This document shows positions 54,901 through 64,000 of a stretch of 64,000 bases of DNA, in pieces. The stretch comes from Clostridium fessum. Lineage in GTDB: Bacteria > Bacillota > Clostridia > Lachnospirales > Lachnospiraceae. Where the stretch lies: NCBI RefSeq assembly GCF_003024715.1, contig NZ_PYLO01000003.1, forward strand, positions 1 to 64,000, written 5' to 3'. Within the stretch, counting starts at the first letter, position 1. Each line of letters begins with the position of its first letter. The position numbers and the translations under genes are program-made. The notes beneath the pieces were generated by a model that was given only the letters and a program-made list of their open reading frames with translations, ran no database searches and had not been told where the DNA came from.

Positions 54901-57612
54901 ATTTCCCTTTTTTAATTCAATCCCTTTAAAGTTGTGGTCTTGCCAGCTATGGTCTGCTCCGGCAAGTGCATGAGAGCCGCCTCCAATGCCATATTCTTTT
55001 TTCAGAAATTCCGCTGCTTCTTTGCTGTCATGCTTTTCCTGAAAATAATCATAGATGCGGAAAGAACCATGTGAATATCCACTTCCCCTGCCAAGATTAT
55101 GGTCTATCTCGTCCTGAGTAATAAAATCCTCCCTTTTTATTTCCACATGGTCTGCGGTTGGAAAGATTTGTTTTTCTATCAGCAGATTGTCAAGTTCCTC
55201 CCGCAGCTCCTCTTTTGGCATAACTGAACGGAAACGTAGCTTTTTCTCTCCGGTTTCAAGCTGATGAAGTGCCTGATCCATGTGGGAAGCCACAAGCTCA
55301 ACTCCTTCTTTTGTAGAAAGGTATTCTATCATTCTTGCATGAGCCTCCGGATAATTTCCTGCTTTTAGCCCAAGCTCCTCCGGCAGTTCTCCCATGCCAT
55401 CCCGGAAAAAGAAAAAGAGATGCCCTGCAATCCGGTCACGTTCTGCTTCGTCAGTCAGATAAGCTTCATTTGCTCCCATATAGGTACCGTTTACTACCTG
55501 TGAGCGGATTTTTGCTTCCACCTCCTGCCAGTTCATCTGAAGCACCGGACGCTCTGTCGATGTGCCATATCCGACACGCATCCCATCCTCATTGAACCAT
55601 ACCGCTAACTGCTTTCCGTCAAATTCAAAGCCCTTTCCGGTTGTTCCATACTCTTTCTGTAAGAAAGCAGCCATCTCCTCCGGTGTCTTTCCCTGCTGAT
55701 ATTTGGTGTAGATACGCTTTCTGCTGTTATCCCTGCCTCCGCCGCTCCGCAGAATATCCGCTATCTGCTCCGGCGGTATCTTTGTTTCTGACCGTATCGG
55801 TGTCACTGTTTCCGCCTGTTTCATGGCAAGATTGCCAGCCTGCTCCGTAAACATGGAAAATAAGTCAAGCTGCTGGTACATTCCCGCTGTTTCAATCCGC
55901 TCTGCGGTTTCTCCTGGAAGAAGATATACTCCGTCCTCCATATAGGAATTGACAAGAAAACGTGCTTCCTCCCATGACAGCCTGCTTTCCGCTTCACGGG
56001 TCAGATAATTGCCTTTCCATAAGGTAATACCGTCCTCATCGGCACGGTAGCCGCCCCGCATTTCCCCGATATTGAACTCGGTGTATTCTTCCATGCGGAA
56101 CGAATTTCTCAGATAATCCGCCTGAATCTTTGCATCCTGCTCTATCTGAAAATACCCAGCTATTTCCGGTCTTTTATGCTTCAGGAACTCATCACTGCAT
56201 AAAATACCACGCTGTAAGTCCTCCCCCTGCTCTGTTTCAGACAGCTTCGGAAAAAAAGAACCGGATAATGAATGTTCTCCACTATCCGGTTCTGGTATTT
56301 CTTCTTCCTGTATGTCATTTTCTAACTGTAAATCAGTTCCGTCAGCACGATCTCCTCCGCTGAATGTCTGATGTTGTTCATCTTCGCTACCCACTTCATC
56401 TGATCGGCTGCTTTCAGTTCCTCGTTCACTCCCTCTGCTTTCGCCATCTGTTCGCTCAGGGCTTCCATTCTCTGCTCTGCCTGCTCCTGTATCTCCAGAC
56501 AGTGTGCTTTCAGCTCGCCCGCCAGTATCATGCCCTGATAAATCCCTTTCCGGTGTTCCTGTAAGAAGTTCTTCCGCATCATACCGTACTTCGTCAGCGT
56601 TCCCTCCGGTTCCTCGTTCGCTGTCAGGTTCGGAATCAGATAATCCCCGTTCTTTTCGTATGTCAGTTTCATGTGCCGCATCCTCCTTTTTGCTCTGTAT
56701 TTCTATCTCCTGATTGTTTTGTAGCTCCTTTTCACTTTCACGCTTTAAAGCATTATAGTCTGTATCTGCTTCATTTGCAAGCACTTTCTCCGTATTTTCC
56801 AAAGAAGTTTGTGTGCGTCCTGCATTAGCTTTTTCCTGTGCCTTCCTGCGGGCAATCTGGCGGTCATACGCTCCTATGGTTCTGCCTATCTCCATTAAAA
56901 GCGGCTTGCACATATCTGTGGTGGCTGTACCAACAACAGACAGGGTTTTCATCGTATTAAAGTCGCTGATATATTCAAATCCCTGCTCGTCTTTCCACAG
57001 TTCCATATCTGCACCGCATCGTGACAGTATGGTGTAAGCAATACTGGAAGAAAGCGTATCACGAAGCCTGACACCTACATTTAACTCGTCCAGTTCCTCT
57101 AAAAAGCTGCCCTCTTTCACATATTCGATTTCCGGCAGAAGTTCTTCATAATAATCCAAAGCAATCCGATTGGATATTTCCATTATCCGCTGTTCAAAGG
57201 AGCTGTTTTTATCCGTTTCTCCGTATGTCTTTTCAAGCTGTGCCAGGACTGTTTCTTTATGCTCCTCACGCAACTCCCACAAATTCGGATCACGTCCTAT
57301 CCGCCTTGCCTTATGTACGTCGGACACATCGAAAACATATTTCAATCTTGTATAGGAATTTTCCGTATCCAGCAGGGCAATTCCCTTTGCTCCACGGTTT
57401 ACCCAGCAATTCATCTTCTCATTCCATAGTTCAAGGGACGCACAGGCTGTTGCATCCGGTCGTTGTGCAAAAATAAGTATCTGTTCATTGAACGGATATT
57501 TATAAAGCCTTGCAGCGGTAGTCAGATACCTTGTCCACTCCTGCCCGTTTTTCGCTATCTCTTTTGCGGTATCCTCCGCCAGATAGGAAATCATCTGATA
57601 TTTTGTTACCAT
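48913..57612 (-). CDS. Giant N6-methylase/SNF2-like helicase of the conjugative element
   Basis: 2899 residues. The N-terminus is an ArdC-related ssDNA-binding segment ([40 protein letters not shown]), followed by LPD-type and acidic linker regions (~280-500). An AdoMet-dependent methylase lies at ~1365-1520 ([23 protein letters not shown] stands where NPPY is usual). The helicase has Walker [15 protein letters not shown] (~2035), VDESHNYKN (~2195), [13 protein letters not shown], and motif [18 protein letters not shown] (~2525). A coiled-coil tail follows. It is a hallmark protein of Tn1549-like elements, probably processing and protecting transferred DNA. ATG 57612 with GGAGG at 7 nt is preferred over 57618. 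Confidence 0.9.
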   Translation of the reverse strand: MVTKYQMISYLAEDTAKEIAKNGQEWTRYLTTAARLYKYPFNEQILIFAQRPDATACASLELWNEKMNCWVNRGAKGIALLDTENSYTRLKYVFDVSDVHKARRIGRDPNLWELREEHKETVLAQLEKTYGETDKNSSFEQRIMEISNRIALDYYEELLPEIEYVKEGSFLEELDELNVGVRLRDTLSSSIAYTILSRCGADMELWKDEQGFEYISDFNTMKTLSVVGTATTDMCKPLLMEIGRTIGAYDRQIARRKAQEKANAGRTQTSLENTEKVLANEADTDYNALKRESEKELQNNQEIEIQSKKEDAAHETDIRKERGLSDSEPDSERGTGGNADEVRYDAEELLTGTPERDLSGHDTGGRAESTLSGDTGAGRAENGSPERTDGESRGSERGTESSRSDEVGSEDEQHQTFSGGDRADGTDLQLENDIQEEEIPEPDSGEHSLSGSFFPKLSETEQGEDLQRGILCSDEFLKHKRPEIAGYFQIEQDAKIQADYLRNSFRMEEYTEFNIGEMRGGYRADEDGITLWKGNYLTREAESRLSWEEARFLVNSYMEDGVYLLPGETAERIETAGMYQQLDLFSMFTEQAGNLAMKQAETVTPIRSETKIPPEQIADILRSGGGRDNSRKRIYTKYQQGKTPEEMAAFLQKEYGTTGKGFEFDGKQLAVWFNEDGMRVGYGTSTERPVLQMNWQEVEAKIRSQVVNGTYMGANEAYLTDEAERDRIAGHLFFFFRDGMGELPEELGLKAGNYPEAHARMIEYLSTKEGVELVASHMDQALHQLETGEKKLRFRSVMPKEELREELDNLLIEKQIFPTADHVEIKREDFITQDEIDHNLGRGSGYSHGSFRIYDYFQEKHDSKEAAEFLKKEYGIGGGSHALAGADHSWQDHNFKGIELKKGNICEPYAKVLLSWKVVEKRIRKLVAEDKYLSPAGKEAYARYKEEEAQKALEKAQAVIERKTKVACKEAIERTISEKFDGYRLPKDTPDEVIRKYGSERVSYVLANTVMHLTHDGRFSPDNKAWAKEIEPYAKYENRDLIVSSHPAVLNGFINQTRRYMEQEKEIAAQQITIDGQLCLKIDEWKSEENNYVLGNSMQDNAFFYVLINENVHFEYDYKPSREEIENDYLNLIAMEDIDRHEAEVFSRIEGTEDVAETESRFSVEETSDAFEPGQDFAVWDHGREDYYIKEDGTIPTFETKEEAEHYLQSMEPDTSGHDVQKSVEEPAIEKPVKQPAPKIDKSNAVNFHITDDALGAGSAKEKFRRNIEAIRTLEKVESENRIATRSEQQILSQYVGWGGLADAFDESKSAWAGEYQQLKELLSSQEYASARESTLNAHYTSPAIIRSIYDTLDRMGFEKGNVLEPAMGIGNFFGMLPEKMQESRLYGVELDGITGRIARQLYPKADIKISGFEKTDYPNDFFDVAVGNVPFGQYKVADKQYDKNNFLIHDYFFAKTLDKVRPGGVVAFVTSKGTMDKKSPEVRKYLAQRAELMGAVRLPNTAFKENAGTEVTSDILFFKKRDRVMDIEPDWVHLSEDANGIAMNTYFAEHPEMIVGKMEMVSGPYGMESTCQPDATRLFAEQLMDAVSRIDGEIEAVETDELANELADATIPADPDVKNYSYTLVEDKVYYRENSIMKPVDMSESMQERIKGMVGIRNCTQELINLQLEEYPDTVIKEKQKELNTLYDTFSRKYGLINSQTNKRAFNQDSSYCLLCSLEKLDDEGNFKGKADMFTKRTIKKAEVVTSVDTATEALAVSLSEKAKVDLSYMAELTGKEIDTIKEELTGIIFQNPVTDRWEAADEYLSGNVRDKLQTAKIYAENHPEYNINVQALTQVQPTELDASEIEVRIGATWVEPKYIEDFMRDVFETPQHLFNRNTMGIQYSDVTGQWNVKGKSADYGNSLVNMTYGTNRRNAYQILEDSLNLKDSRVYDTVIEDGKETRVLNKKETMIASQKQEAVREAFKNWVFEDQERRQDLVAKYNKLFNSTRPREYDGSHLKFPGMTPDIDLRPHQLNAVAHQLYGDNTLLAHCVGAGKTFEMIAAAMESKRLGLCQKSLFVVPNHLTEQWASDFLRLYPGANILAATKKDFEPANRKKFCSRIATGDYDAVIIGHSQFEKIPLSQERQIGIIERQIDEIELAIEQAKADNGERYTIKQMEKSRKSLMTRLEKLNDTSRKDNVVTFEQLGVDRLFVDESHNYKNLFLYTKMRNVAGIAQTEAQKSSDMFAKCQYLDELTGGKGITFATGTPLSNSMTELYTNMRYLQYGTLQKMGLGHFDSWAASFGETQTAIELAPEGTGYRAKTRFAKFFNLPELIALFKESADIQTPDMLKLPVPEAEYENVVLKPSEYQKEMVTSLADRAETVRNRLVEPHQDNMLKITNDGRKLALDQRLINDMLPDEEHSKAKTCVDKAFEIWEDTKGEKSAQLIFCDLSTPKGDGTFNVYEDIRNKLMEKGVPAEEIAFIHQANTELRKAELFSKVRSGQVRFLLGSTAKMGAGTNVQDRLIALHHLDVPWRPSDIEQQEGRILRQGNRNPKVKIFRYVTEGTFDSYSWQLIENKQKFIGQIMTSKSPVRSCEDVDEAALSYAEVKALATGNPYIKEKMDLDIQVSKLKLMKANHTSQKYRLEDNIAKHYPQQITILKERISGLQADIQTAKTNLPADKEFFSMRVGNKVYTDKKEAGTALVEMCKEIKSVNAPAVIGEYAGFKMAVSFDSFNHKFVMNIKGQLSHNLEIGVDPLGNISRINHALEAMTKELAEASTKLENVERQLETAKVEVTKPFAQEAELSEKLDRLSALNALLNMDEKGDDGIGMEDDKSELGTEQVADTRKPYPIENTRHNYAVENGNPQGMRLTAAMADKPAQRVSLKEKLETMKVKAAGNNIENSVQRDKGKEEYL

Positions 57613-57654
57613 AAGCATTCCTCCAAAATGACGGAGGGGATAACCCCCGCCGCC

Positions 57655-58017
57655 TTATTCATAAAAACCGTGTTCTTCGATACCGTTTTCCAGAATTGTG
57701 CCAATCAGCTCCTCCAATTCCATCTCCTTCAGCTCGCTGATCACAATGAGCTTTGCAAGGATATCTTTTTCCACCGGAACGACATAGCTTTCTTCATCAG
57801 GGCAAAGCTCCCGTACACAAATCTCCAGTCCGTCTGCAATTTTGCAGAGCGTACTTATATCTGCTTCCCGGATACCTGCCAGAATATCCATCAATACATC
57901 TTCCCTGACACCGCACCGCAAAGAAAGTTCTGGAATATCCATATCCTGCTCTTTCATAATGTTTAAAATTTTATCTCCGGTGCTGTAAACAACGGTCTTT
58001 TTCATTTCTGTATTCAT
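57655..58017 (-). CDS. Small HTH-like protein between TopB and the helicase
   Basis: 120 residues: KILNIMKEQDMDIPELSLRC, GVREDVLMDILAGIREADIS and TLCKIADGLEICVRELCPDE form a Cro/CI-type fold. The C-terminal half is helical and acidic. AAAAGGAGA precedes ATG 58017, 15 nt after topB. It may autoregulate the operon. No binding site was identified. Confidence 0.7.
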   Translation of the reverse strand: MNTEMKKTVVYSTGDKILNIMKEQDMDIPELSLRCGVREDVLMDILAGIREADISTLCKIADGLEICVRELCPDEESYVVPVEKDILAKLIVISELKEMELEELIGTILENGIEEHGFYE

Positions 58018-58032
58018 TTTTCTGTCTCCTTT

Positions 58033-60132
58033 TCACTTGCTTTTTCTCGGTGGAAATTCCATCTTGAATTTGTACTGCGAACCTTTGATTTCCTTTCCGT
58101 CTTTGATATAAGAATAATCCTCAATTCCCTCCGGAATCAGGTACGCATCGTAGCTTCCCTTTTTCCCTTTTAATCCTCTCACAAGGGTCTTTTTCCCTTC
58201 AAGCAGACTTTTCATCTGTGTATCGGAAAACGTTGCTCCCATTGCCCTACCCACATTCATGCCGCATTTTTGTTTGCAGTAAGCACCGAATTTTCCTTTT
58301 ACTACATCGCTGCCGCATTTCGGGCATTTTCCAAGCACTTCCTGCATCGTTCCAAACAAAGACTTCTGATCGTCACTGATACTGTGGTAGGTTTGCACCA
58401 GCTCCCGCACCATATCTTCAATGCCATCCATGAACTCCTGCATGGTGTATTCGCCTTTTTCAACCAAAGTCAGCGTATTCTCCCAATCTGCTGTAAGCTT
58501 CGGGGATTTTACCATATCCGGCAGAACAGTAATGAGCTTCATCCCGTCCTCGGTGGGAAGCATCTGCTTTTTCTCCCGTTTCACAAAACCGTCTTTGACC
58601 AGCTTTTCAATAATGTCAGCTCTGGTGGCAGGTGTGCCAAGTCCTTTGCGTTCCACCTCATCGCCCATATCCTCTGCTCCGGCACGTTCCATCGCAGAAA
58701 GCAGGCTGTCCTCGGTAAAATGTTTGGGAGGCTGCGTGAATTGCTCTGTTACCTTTGTCTGGATAACTGGAAACGTCATGCCTTCAGAAAGCTCCGGCAG
58801 TTTCTTCTCTTCCTTATCCTCATCTGTTTTTTCTACCCGGTAGGTACGTTTCAATGCTGCTTCAAATTCTTTCCACCCGTTCTGCAGAACCGTTTTTCCG
58901 GATACATGAAAGCTGTAACCACCGCAGGAAAACTCTGCTTTTACCGTTTCATACAACTGCTTTTTCCCGGTTGCACATAACAGACGATTAGCGACAAGGG
59001 ATAAGATTTTCATTTCTCCCTCCGGCACAGCGGAAAGGTCTGTCTTTGTAATTTCTATGGTGGGAATAATTGCATGGTGGTCGGTCACTTTTTTACTGTT
59101 CAACACTCTTTTTATATCCGGCTCTGCTCCGGTCTGTTCCTCAAAGAGAATCGCCTGATAAACTGCCCCGATTACCGCTTTTGCAGTTTCTTCCATATCA
59201 TCGGATAAATACTGGCTGTCCGTTCTCGGATAAGTGACCAGCTTTTTCTCATAAAGGCTCTGGGTGTACTCCAATGTCTGCTTTGCAGTAAAACCAAAGA
59301 TACGGTTGGCATCCCGCTGAAGCGTGGTAAGGTCATAAAGTTTTGGTGGTGCAACGCTTTTATTTTCCTTTATAACGGAACGAACCACTCCACTCTGACT
59401 TTCACACGCTGCAGCAATACTTTCTGCCCTTGCCTTATCGTCAATCCGTTCTGTCATGGCATCTATCCCATCCATCAGAATATGAGCCATGTAATACTGC
59501 TCTTTTTCAAAATTCATAATCTTCACTTCACGGTCTACCAGCATGGCAAGGGTGGGCGTCTGTACTCTGCCCACCTTTAATACCTTTCCGCCATACAGTA
59601 CAGTAAATAATCTCGTACCATTTAATCCCACCAGCCAGTCTGCCTGCTGTCTGCAAAGTGCAGACTGGTACAGGCTGTCATAATCGCTTCCCGGCTTTAA
59701 GTTTTCAAACCCGTCACGGATTGCACTCTCCTCCATTGATGAAATCCACAGGCGTTTCATTGGTTTCCGGCAGCCTGCCTGTTCATATACCAGACGGAAG
59801 ATAAGTTCTCCCTCCCGTCCGGCATCGGTGGCACACACCACACTTTCAACTCTTGTATCGTGCATCAGATTTTTCAAGATTTTATACTGCGTTGCTGTTT
59901 CCTTTTTCACTTCATGCTGCCACTGCTCCGGTATCATGGGCAGGCTCTCATAGCTCCATTTTTTCCATGCTTCTGAATACATCTCCGGCTGTGCCAGCTC
60001 TACCAGATGTCCTACACACCATGAAACGAGAAATCCGTTTCCCTCCATGTAACCGTCTTTTCTCTCTTTCGCCCCGATCACATGGGAAATTGCCTGTGCT
60101 ACGCTGGGCTTCTCTGTAACCACCAACTGCAT
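58033..60132 (-). CDS. topB: DNA topoisomerase III
   Basis: 699 residues of type IA topoisomerase. The TOPRIM domain begins MQLVVTEKPSVAQAISHVIG and has ATDAGREGELIFR (acidic metal triad). The catalytic Tyr is in LVTYPRTDSQYLSDDM. The domain-3 gate region includes GLGTPATRADIIEKL, and a C-terminal zinc-finger-like segment reads CPKCGSDVVKGKFGAYCKQK. It relaxes or decatenates DNA during transfer, and the position after DUF4366 is standard in Tn1549-like modules. GGAGGAATAAGGT precedes ATG. Confidence 0.95.
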   Translation of the reverse strand: MQLVVTEKPSVAQAISHVIGAKERKDGYMEGNGFLVSWCVGHLVELAQPEMYSEAWKKWSYESLPMIPEQWQHEVKKETATQYKILKNLMHDTRVESVVCATDAGREGELIFRLVYEQAGCRKPMKRLWISSMEESAIRDGFENLKPGSDYDSLYQSALCRQQADWLVGLNGTRLFTVLYGGKVLKVGRVQTPTLAMLVDREVKIMNFEKEQYYMAHILMDGIDAMTERIDDKARAESIAAACESQSGVVRSVIKENKSVAPPKLYDLTTLQRDANRIFGFTAKQTLEYTQSLYEKKLVTYPRTDSQYLSDDMEETAKAVIGAVYQAILFEEQTGAEPDIKRVLNSKKVTDHHAIIPTIEITKTDLSAVPEGEMKILSLVANRLLCATGKKQLYETVKAEFSCGGYSFHVSGKTVLQNGWKEFEAALKRTYRVEKTDEDKEEKKLPELSEGMTFPVIQTKVTEQFTQPPKHFTEDSLLSAMERAGAEDMGDEVERKGLGTPATRADIIEKLVKDGFVKREKKQMLPTEDGMKLITVLPDMVKSPKLTADWENTLTLVEKGEYTMQEFMDGIEDMVRELVQTYHSISDDQKSLFGTMQEVLGKCPKCGSDVVKGKFGAYCKQKCGMNVGRAMGATFSDTQMKSLLEGKKTLVRGLKGKKGSYDAYLIPEGIEDYSYIKDGKEIKGSQYKFKMEFPPRKSK

Positions 60133-60135
60133 ACC

Positions 60136-61860
60136 TTATTCCTCCTGTTCGTCAAAGAAATCTTCTTCCGTATCTTCCTCCGATTCCTCATCTTCGTTTT
60201 CATACTCCTCGTTATCTTCCTCATCTTCATCTTCGTCCTCGATAAAGTCCTCTTTTTTCTTGCGGACAACCTTAAAATAATAAGCAGCTCCGATAACGAT
60301 TAAGGCAAGACTACCAATCAGCACATACGAAATCATCGGATTCGGTGCTTCTTTCACTTCCGGCTCCGGTTCGGTTTCCTCTGTATTTCCCGTACTCTCT
60401 GCACCTTCCGTACCTTTTTCTGTTTCCGTTTCCTTTCCCTCTGTATCTGCCTGCTCTCCGTTGTTGTTTGGCAATGCACTCTCCCCATTCGGAATTGCAG
60501 ATTCCAACGCAGCGGAATTTTTCGGCAAGGTTTCACTGTTATCGGAAGTTGCATTTAACAGGTCATTTTCCGTAACCTCAGTCAAAAAATATACCATTTC
60601 TTCCTCTCCGTCCCGGTCAATAATCAGATAGAAAACTTTCTCCGTGGCGGTCTGAATAGTATAAAACTCCTTGCCCTGACCGGATTTTTCCGTACTTTCT
60701 GTTTTCCCGCTTTCTGCCTCCGCAGCTTCTTTCATTGCCTGCTTTTTCTGTTCGGCAGGACTTGTCTGTGATGTGGTATTTCCGTTACTGTCTGTTTTGG
60801 TATGCTCCGTCACGGTTCCCGTAGCACTCCCCGGTTTCGTCGGGGTCGCACTCTCCGGGAGCTGCTCCGCCGGATTCCCATCACTGGTATCGGCAGGGTC
60901 TTTATAGTACGGATTTTTCGTTTTATAAACCTCAGACATATTTCCGGCATTGTCCATTGCAGAAATGGTAAAATACTCATACCCTGCGTCAAACTGCTGG
61001 AGGCGGATATTTAACGTACCGCCCGTCAGATCTGTAAACTCATATCCATTGACATATACCGCCTTTGCACCGGAATCCGTATCATGTACCTGTATGCTTA
61101 AAAGCCCGTCACTGACTGCCGCATTTAAGGTCGGCTTTACGGTATCAAAGCACTTTATGGCACGGTTCTTCTCATAGGTATTGCCTTTCTGGTCTGTGAC
61201 AAGCACATACACGGTACAGTTCTCGGAAATCCTTAATTTCTTTTCCTCCGTCACATCTGTCCAGCTTCCATTCTGCCCTACCTTTGCCTCTATCTTTGCG
61301 ATTTCAAAATTCCCCGTATCTGCGGTATCTTTTACACTGAAAGAAACGGAAACAATGTCATTATGCCACTCCTCCGGCTGTCTGATTTTGATACTCACAT
61401 TCGGTTTTTTATAGGTACAGAGCTTATAATCTGTGACGCAGACGGGACAGTTTTTGTCATACTCATACGCACCGCATTGATCTTCGCAATTACATACCGG
61501 CTCCGGTTTATCATTTCCCGATACAGTGCCATCCCCGGTGCTTTCATCGGTACTGCCTTCTGTATTCTCTTCGGTGCCGCCTTCGGTGCTTCCCTCCGTG
61601 CTGCCCTCCGTAGTTTCTTCCGTGCTTCCCTCGGTACTGTTTTCTGTATTTTCCTCCGTACTGACATCAGTTTCACTTTCGCCGGGTGTCTGCTCCGTAC
61701 TTTCCTCCGGTTTGGATTCTTCGGTTTCTTTTGTTTCTTCGGCAAAAGCACTGATTGCGTAGTTCCCATTTACAGAAAACGCTACCGCAGGCATGGTAAA
61801 TAGCACAGCGGACAATATCAGTGATATAACTGCCTTAGATGATAACTTCCTGTTCTTCAT
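60136..61860 (-). CDS. DUF4366-like membrane-anchored surface protein of the transfer module
   Basis: 574 residues: signal peptide 1-40 (VISLILSAVLFTMPAVAFSV), a Thr/Glu/Ser low-complexity repeat of TEGSTEE units (~45-115), a Cys cluster CNCEDQCGAYEYDKNCPVC (~122-145), a folded beta domain, another Ser/Thr/Glu linker, a membrane helix near ~515-540 (YVLIGSLALIVIGAAYYFKV), and a very acidic tail (DEDEDEEDNEE). It matches the CD1107/DUF4366 proteins next to TopB in clostridial elements, probably a wall-spanning part of the transfer channel. The start overlaps the DUF4315 gene by 26 nt. Confidence 0.82.
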   Translation of the reverse strand: MKNRKLSSKAVISLILSAVLFTMPAVAFSVNGNYAISAFAEETKETEESKPEESTEQTPGESETDVSTEENTENSTEGSTEETTEGSTEGSTEGGTEENTEGSTDESTGDGTVSGNDKPEPVCNCEDQCGAYEYDKNCPVCVTDYKLCTYKKPNVSIKIRQPEEWHNDIVSVSFSVKDTADTGNFEIAKIEAKVGQNGSWTDVTEEKKLRISENCTVYVLVTDQKGNTYEKNRAIKCFDTVKPTLNAAVSDGLLSIQVHDTDSGAKAVYVNGYEFTDLTGGTLNIRLQQFDAGYEYFTISAMDNAGNMSEVYKTKNPYYKDPADTSDGNPAEQLPESATPTKPGSATGTVTEHTKTDSNGNTTSQTSPAEQKKQAMKEAAEAESGKTESTEKSGQGKEFYTIQTATEKVFYLIIDRDGEEEMVYFLTEVTENDLLNATSDNSETLPKNSAALESAIPNGESALPNNNGEQADTEGKETETEKGTEGAESTGNTEETEPEPEVKEAPNPMISYVLIGSLALIVIGAAYYFKVVRKKKEDFIEDEDEDEEDNEEYENEDEESEEDTEEDFFDEQEE

Positions 61861-62119
61861 GGCTGTAAGCCTCCCTTTCTTCTGATTGTGCTGCTTCTTT
61901 CTGCTCTTTTTCTTTCAGCAGACGCATAATTTCTTCTTCGCTGACCTTGTTTAACAGAATCAGCCGATCCAGAGAGATTTTATTCTTTTCAATGAATTTC
62001 ATCTTCTCCGCATCCTCTGCCATCTGAAGCTGTTCCGCCAAATCCCTCTCCCTCGCCTGCAATCCCGCAAGCTGTTCCCGGACTTTGGAAAGCTCCTTTA
62101 CAATTCTCTCTTTCGTCAT
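61835..62119 (-). CDS. DUF4315-like small coiled-coil protein
   Basis: 94 residues, almost wholly helical: ELSKVREQLAGLQARERDLA, EQLQMAEDAEKMKFIEKNKI, SLDRLILLNKVSEEEIMRLL. The conserved place between the wall hydrolase and DUF4366 identifies it as the DUF4315 protein of Tn1549-like modules. The function is unknown; it may support assembly of the transfer apparatus. Confidence 0.82.
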   Translation of the reverse strand: MTKERIVKELSKVREQLAGLQARERDLAEQLQMAEDAEKMKFIEKNKISLDRLILLNKVSEEEIMRLLKEKEQKEAAQSEEREAYSHEEQEVII

Positions 62120-62140
62120 CGTTCCTCACTTCCTGTTATT

Positions 62141-64000
62141 TTAATTTCCTGATAATCTTCCAAACGCATAAAAATGGCTCTGCCAATAGGACGAATTGAT
62201 TGAAGCGTAACTGATTGGATCTCCGCAATGAATCATGACCCCGTTTCCGCAGTAAATCCCCACATGGCTGACTGGTACGCCCGAATTGTATGTACCTGTA
62301 AAAAAGATAATATCCCCCGCCTTTGCATCTGCCGCCGACACAGGCGTACACTGGTTATAAATGCCCTGTGCTGTGGTTCGTGGCAGGTTATGGACACCGC
62401 TGTTTGTAAATACCCAGCAGACAAAACCGGAACAGTCAAAGCTGGTGGACGGACTGGAGCCTCCCCATACATAGGGATAGTCTAAATATCTCGCCGCTTC
62501 TTCCATAAGTGCCTGCACGGTTGCATCGTCATAGGAATCCGGCGGTATCACATTTCCTCCGCCGCTTCCGCTGCCCGGCGTTTCGCCATACAGCGTATCC
62601 GTGCCTGCTTCAAAATAAAAAAGAGGGTTATAATATTCCCCCTGATACAGACATTCGATATGTAAATGACTTCCGGTACTGCTTCCCGTATTCCCTGTTG
62701 TTCCGATCACATTTCCATGCGTCACGCTCTGTCCTGCCCGGACATTTAAGGTATCCATGTGGGCATATTTTGTGCAGTAGCCTTTTTCATCTTCAATCAC
62801 TACATAATTTCCGTAATAGCTGTCATAAGTTGCGGTAGTTACTGTCCCGTCCATCGCCGCATATACGGTTGTTCCGGTAGGTACTGCAATATCTACGCCC
62901 CGATGTAACTGTTCCTGCCCTGTGACCGGATTGATACGCCAGCCATAATAACTGCTCACATAGTTGTACCAATATAAATCAAGGGGCTTATAAAACTGCT
63001 GTGTCAGCCCGTGGGTCTGGTTATAAAAAGCATAGATTTCTCTCTGCTCCTCATTCATGCGTCCGGCAACTACTACGTTTAAATCTTTTGCTGTCAGGGT
63101 CACTTCCAGAATGGTTACGGTATATTCCTCTTCCACTTCATACTCGTATTCCTCTTCTGTTGTTTCCCCCGTAACCGGGTCTGTTACCGTATGAGTGCCT
63201 GTTTTTGTTACCGTCCTTGTCCTCGTTTCCTCTGTAGGATTTAGTGTCAACTCATACATTTCATCAAACAGATATTCTATTTCTGCCTGTACCTCACTTG
63301 CAGTAAATTCCGTATGGACTGCCGACAGATAGCTGATCAGTGCAAATGGGTCATGCCCGATAGATGCCAGATTATAACGGTACTCATCATAATCCGGATA
63401 AGTGGTTTCTATGGCATCAATCTCTGCCTGCAATTCTTTTTCCAGTTCAGAAAAAGCTAAATCTGCCGCATCTATTTCTGCCGGAACGCTCATATAACTT
63501 CCTGCCAGCGTGGTACTGATTCCTCCGGCAAACATCGCCCCACAGGAAGATACTGCTGTCATAATCATCACAAGAAGCACCGAAAAGGCTCCTATGGCAA
63601 GCAGAAGCGAAACATTTTTTGATGCAATCTCCTGTATCTTTCTGGCTGCCGCTGTAAAAAGATTCCCGGACTTCGCCGCTGTTTCCTTTGCGGCTTTCGC
63701 TGTCTGTCCCGCCCGTCTTGCTTTTGCATATTCCCGTTTGATACGCTGCTTTTGCAGTCTTTTCTGCAACTGCTTCTGAATGGTCTTTTCCTGCATTTCC
63801 GGATTTTCTTCCAAGAACTTCTGATAACGGAAATTGACCTCTTTCTGCATCTGCTTTTTCTCCAGCTTTGCAGCTTTCGCTCTCCGTCTTTCCGTTTTCC
63901 CTTTGTAATGCCCTTTGAAAAAGCGGTAAACATCTTCCCCGCTCTGCTCTGTCTTGTGGGCAGCCTCCACACCGGAATTTTCTTTCTCCACTTCGGCAAC
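62141..64000 (-). CDS. Bifunctional M23-NlpC/P60 cell-wall hydrolase of the transfer apparatus (5' end off window)
   Basis: At least 616 residues; the frame stays open to the window edge, where GTG 63991 lacks a ribosome site. A Lys/Arg/Gln-rich cytoplasmic coil (~1-120) is followed by a membrane helix (SLLLAIGAFSVLLVMIMTAV) and an extracytoplasmic helical stretch. Then comes an M23 metallopeptidase with HRGVDIAVPTGTTVYAAMDG and GSHLHIECLYQGEYYNPL. A C-terminal NlpC/P60 domain has the catalytic Cys in TSFDCSGFVCWVF, His in VSHVGIYCGNG and the third residue near HCGDP. It opens peptidoglycan for the mating channel, like CwlT of Tn916. Confidence 0.92.
   Translation of the reverse strand, partial: VAEVEKENSGVEAAHKTEQSGEDVYRFFKGHYKGKTERRRAKAAKLEKKQMQKEVNFRYQKFLEENPEMQEKTIQKQLQKRLQKQRIKREYAKARRAGQTAKAAKETAAKSGNLFTAAARKIQEIASKNVSLLLAIGAFSVLLVMIMTAVSSCGAMFAGGISTTLAGSYMSVPAEIDAADLAFSELEKELQAEIDAIETTYPDYDEYRYNLASIGHDPFALISYLSAVHTEFTASEVQAEIEYLFDEMYELTLNPTEETRTRTVTKTGTHTVTDPVTGETTEEEYEYEVEEEYTVTILEVTLTAKDLNVVVAGRMNEEQREIYAFYNQTHGLTQQFYKPLDLYWYNYVSSYYGWRINPVTGQEQLHRGVDIAVPTGTTVYAAMDGTVTTATYDSYYGNYVVIEDEKGYCTKYAHMDTLNVRAGQSVTHGNVIGTTGNTGSSTGSHLHIECLYQGEYYNPLFYFEAGTDTLYGETPGSGSGGGNVIPPDSYDDATVQALMEEAARYLDYPYVWGGSSPSTSFDCSGFVCWVFTNSGVHNLPRTTAQGIYNQCTPVSAADAKAGDIIFFTGTYNSGVPVSHVGIYCGNGVMIHCGDPISYASINSSYWQSHFYAFGRLSGN

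Overview
The window looks like the chromosome of a gut Clostridia bacterium, most likely Lachnospiraceae (Blautia/Coprococcus/Ruminococcus-like). The grounds are AGGAGG-type ribosome sites, an SLH surface protein with wall-binding repeats, GHKL/LytTR signalling, a CptIN-type type III toxin-antitoxin, and a Tn1549-like conjugative element. Base composition changes along the window: GC-richer at 0.8-13.4 kb, mixed and decayed at 13.4-22 kb, AT-rich at 31-36 kb, and moderate in the conjugation module. That pattern fits a mosaic of acquired DNA. No tRNA or rRNA genes were recognised.

Region 1 (0-13.4 kb) is a divergent surface-protein and signalling locus. Leftward run two small receiver-like proteins that lack the phospho-acceptor Asp, a 2254-residue SLH surface protein, and a frameshifted winged-helix remnant. 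Rightward run a LytTR response regulator, a membrane-anchored Ig-like protein and a GHKL sensor kinase. The intergenic gap holds a 20-bp-periodic direct repeat that looks like the LytTR operator, and a hairpin-rich repeat.

Region 2 (13.4-22.1 kb) is a graveyard of insertions. It contains an apparently intact CptIN-like RNA/toxin module, three separate 3'-terminal fragments of a methionyl-tRNA synthetase gene, a truncated DNA methyltransferase next to a small HTH regulator, a frameshifted threonine/serine exporter, two intact and one broken TIM-barrel isomerase genes, an IS1634-like remnant, a truncated zinc-ribbon/nuclease-like protein and a flavodoxin-fold reductase.

Region 3 (22.2 kb to the end) is a Tn1549-like integrative conjugative element whose left end abuts the third metG fragment. 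Integrase, RHH protein, Xis-like protein, a hairpin-rich oriT candidate, MobC and relaxase come first. Next comes beta-lactam resistance cargo: blaI-blaR1, a class A beta-lactamase, and an operon of a MecA-like PBP plus two related membrane or lipoproteins. The three cargo promoters share six copies of one palindrome, TTAC-N4-GTAA, so BlaI probably controls them as one regulon. The cargo operon runs into an ORF that fuses a lipoprotein leader to a VirD4 fragment without its P-loop, and then a small HTH protein. From 43.3 kb on, genes on the minus strand form the conjugation module: TTRAP-like protein, ArdC-type polyvalent protein, YhcG-like nuclease, a 2.9-kilo-residue methylase-helicase, TopB, DUF4366 and DUF4315 proteins, and an M23-NlpC/P60 wall hydrolase cut by the window end. 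A broken IS3 element interrupts an hsdR remnant between the cargo genes.
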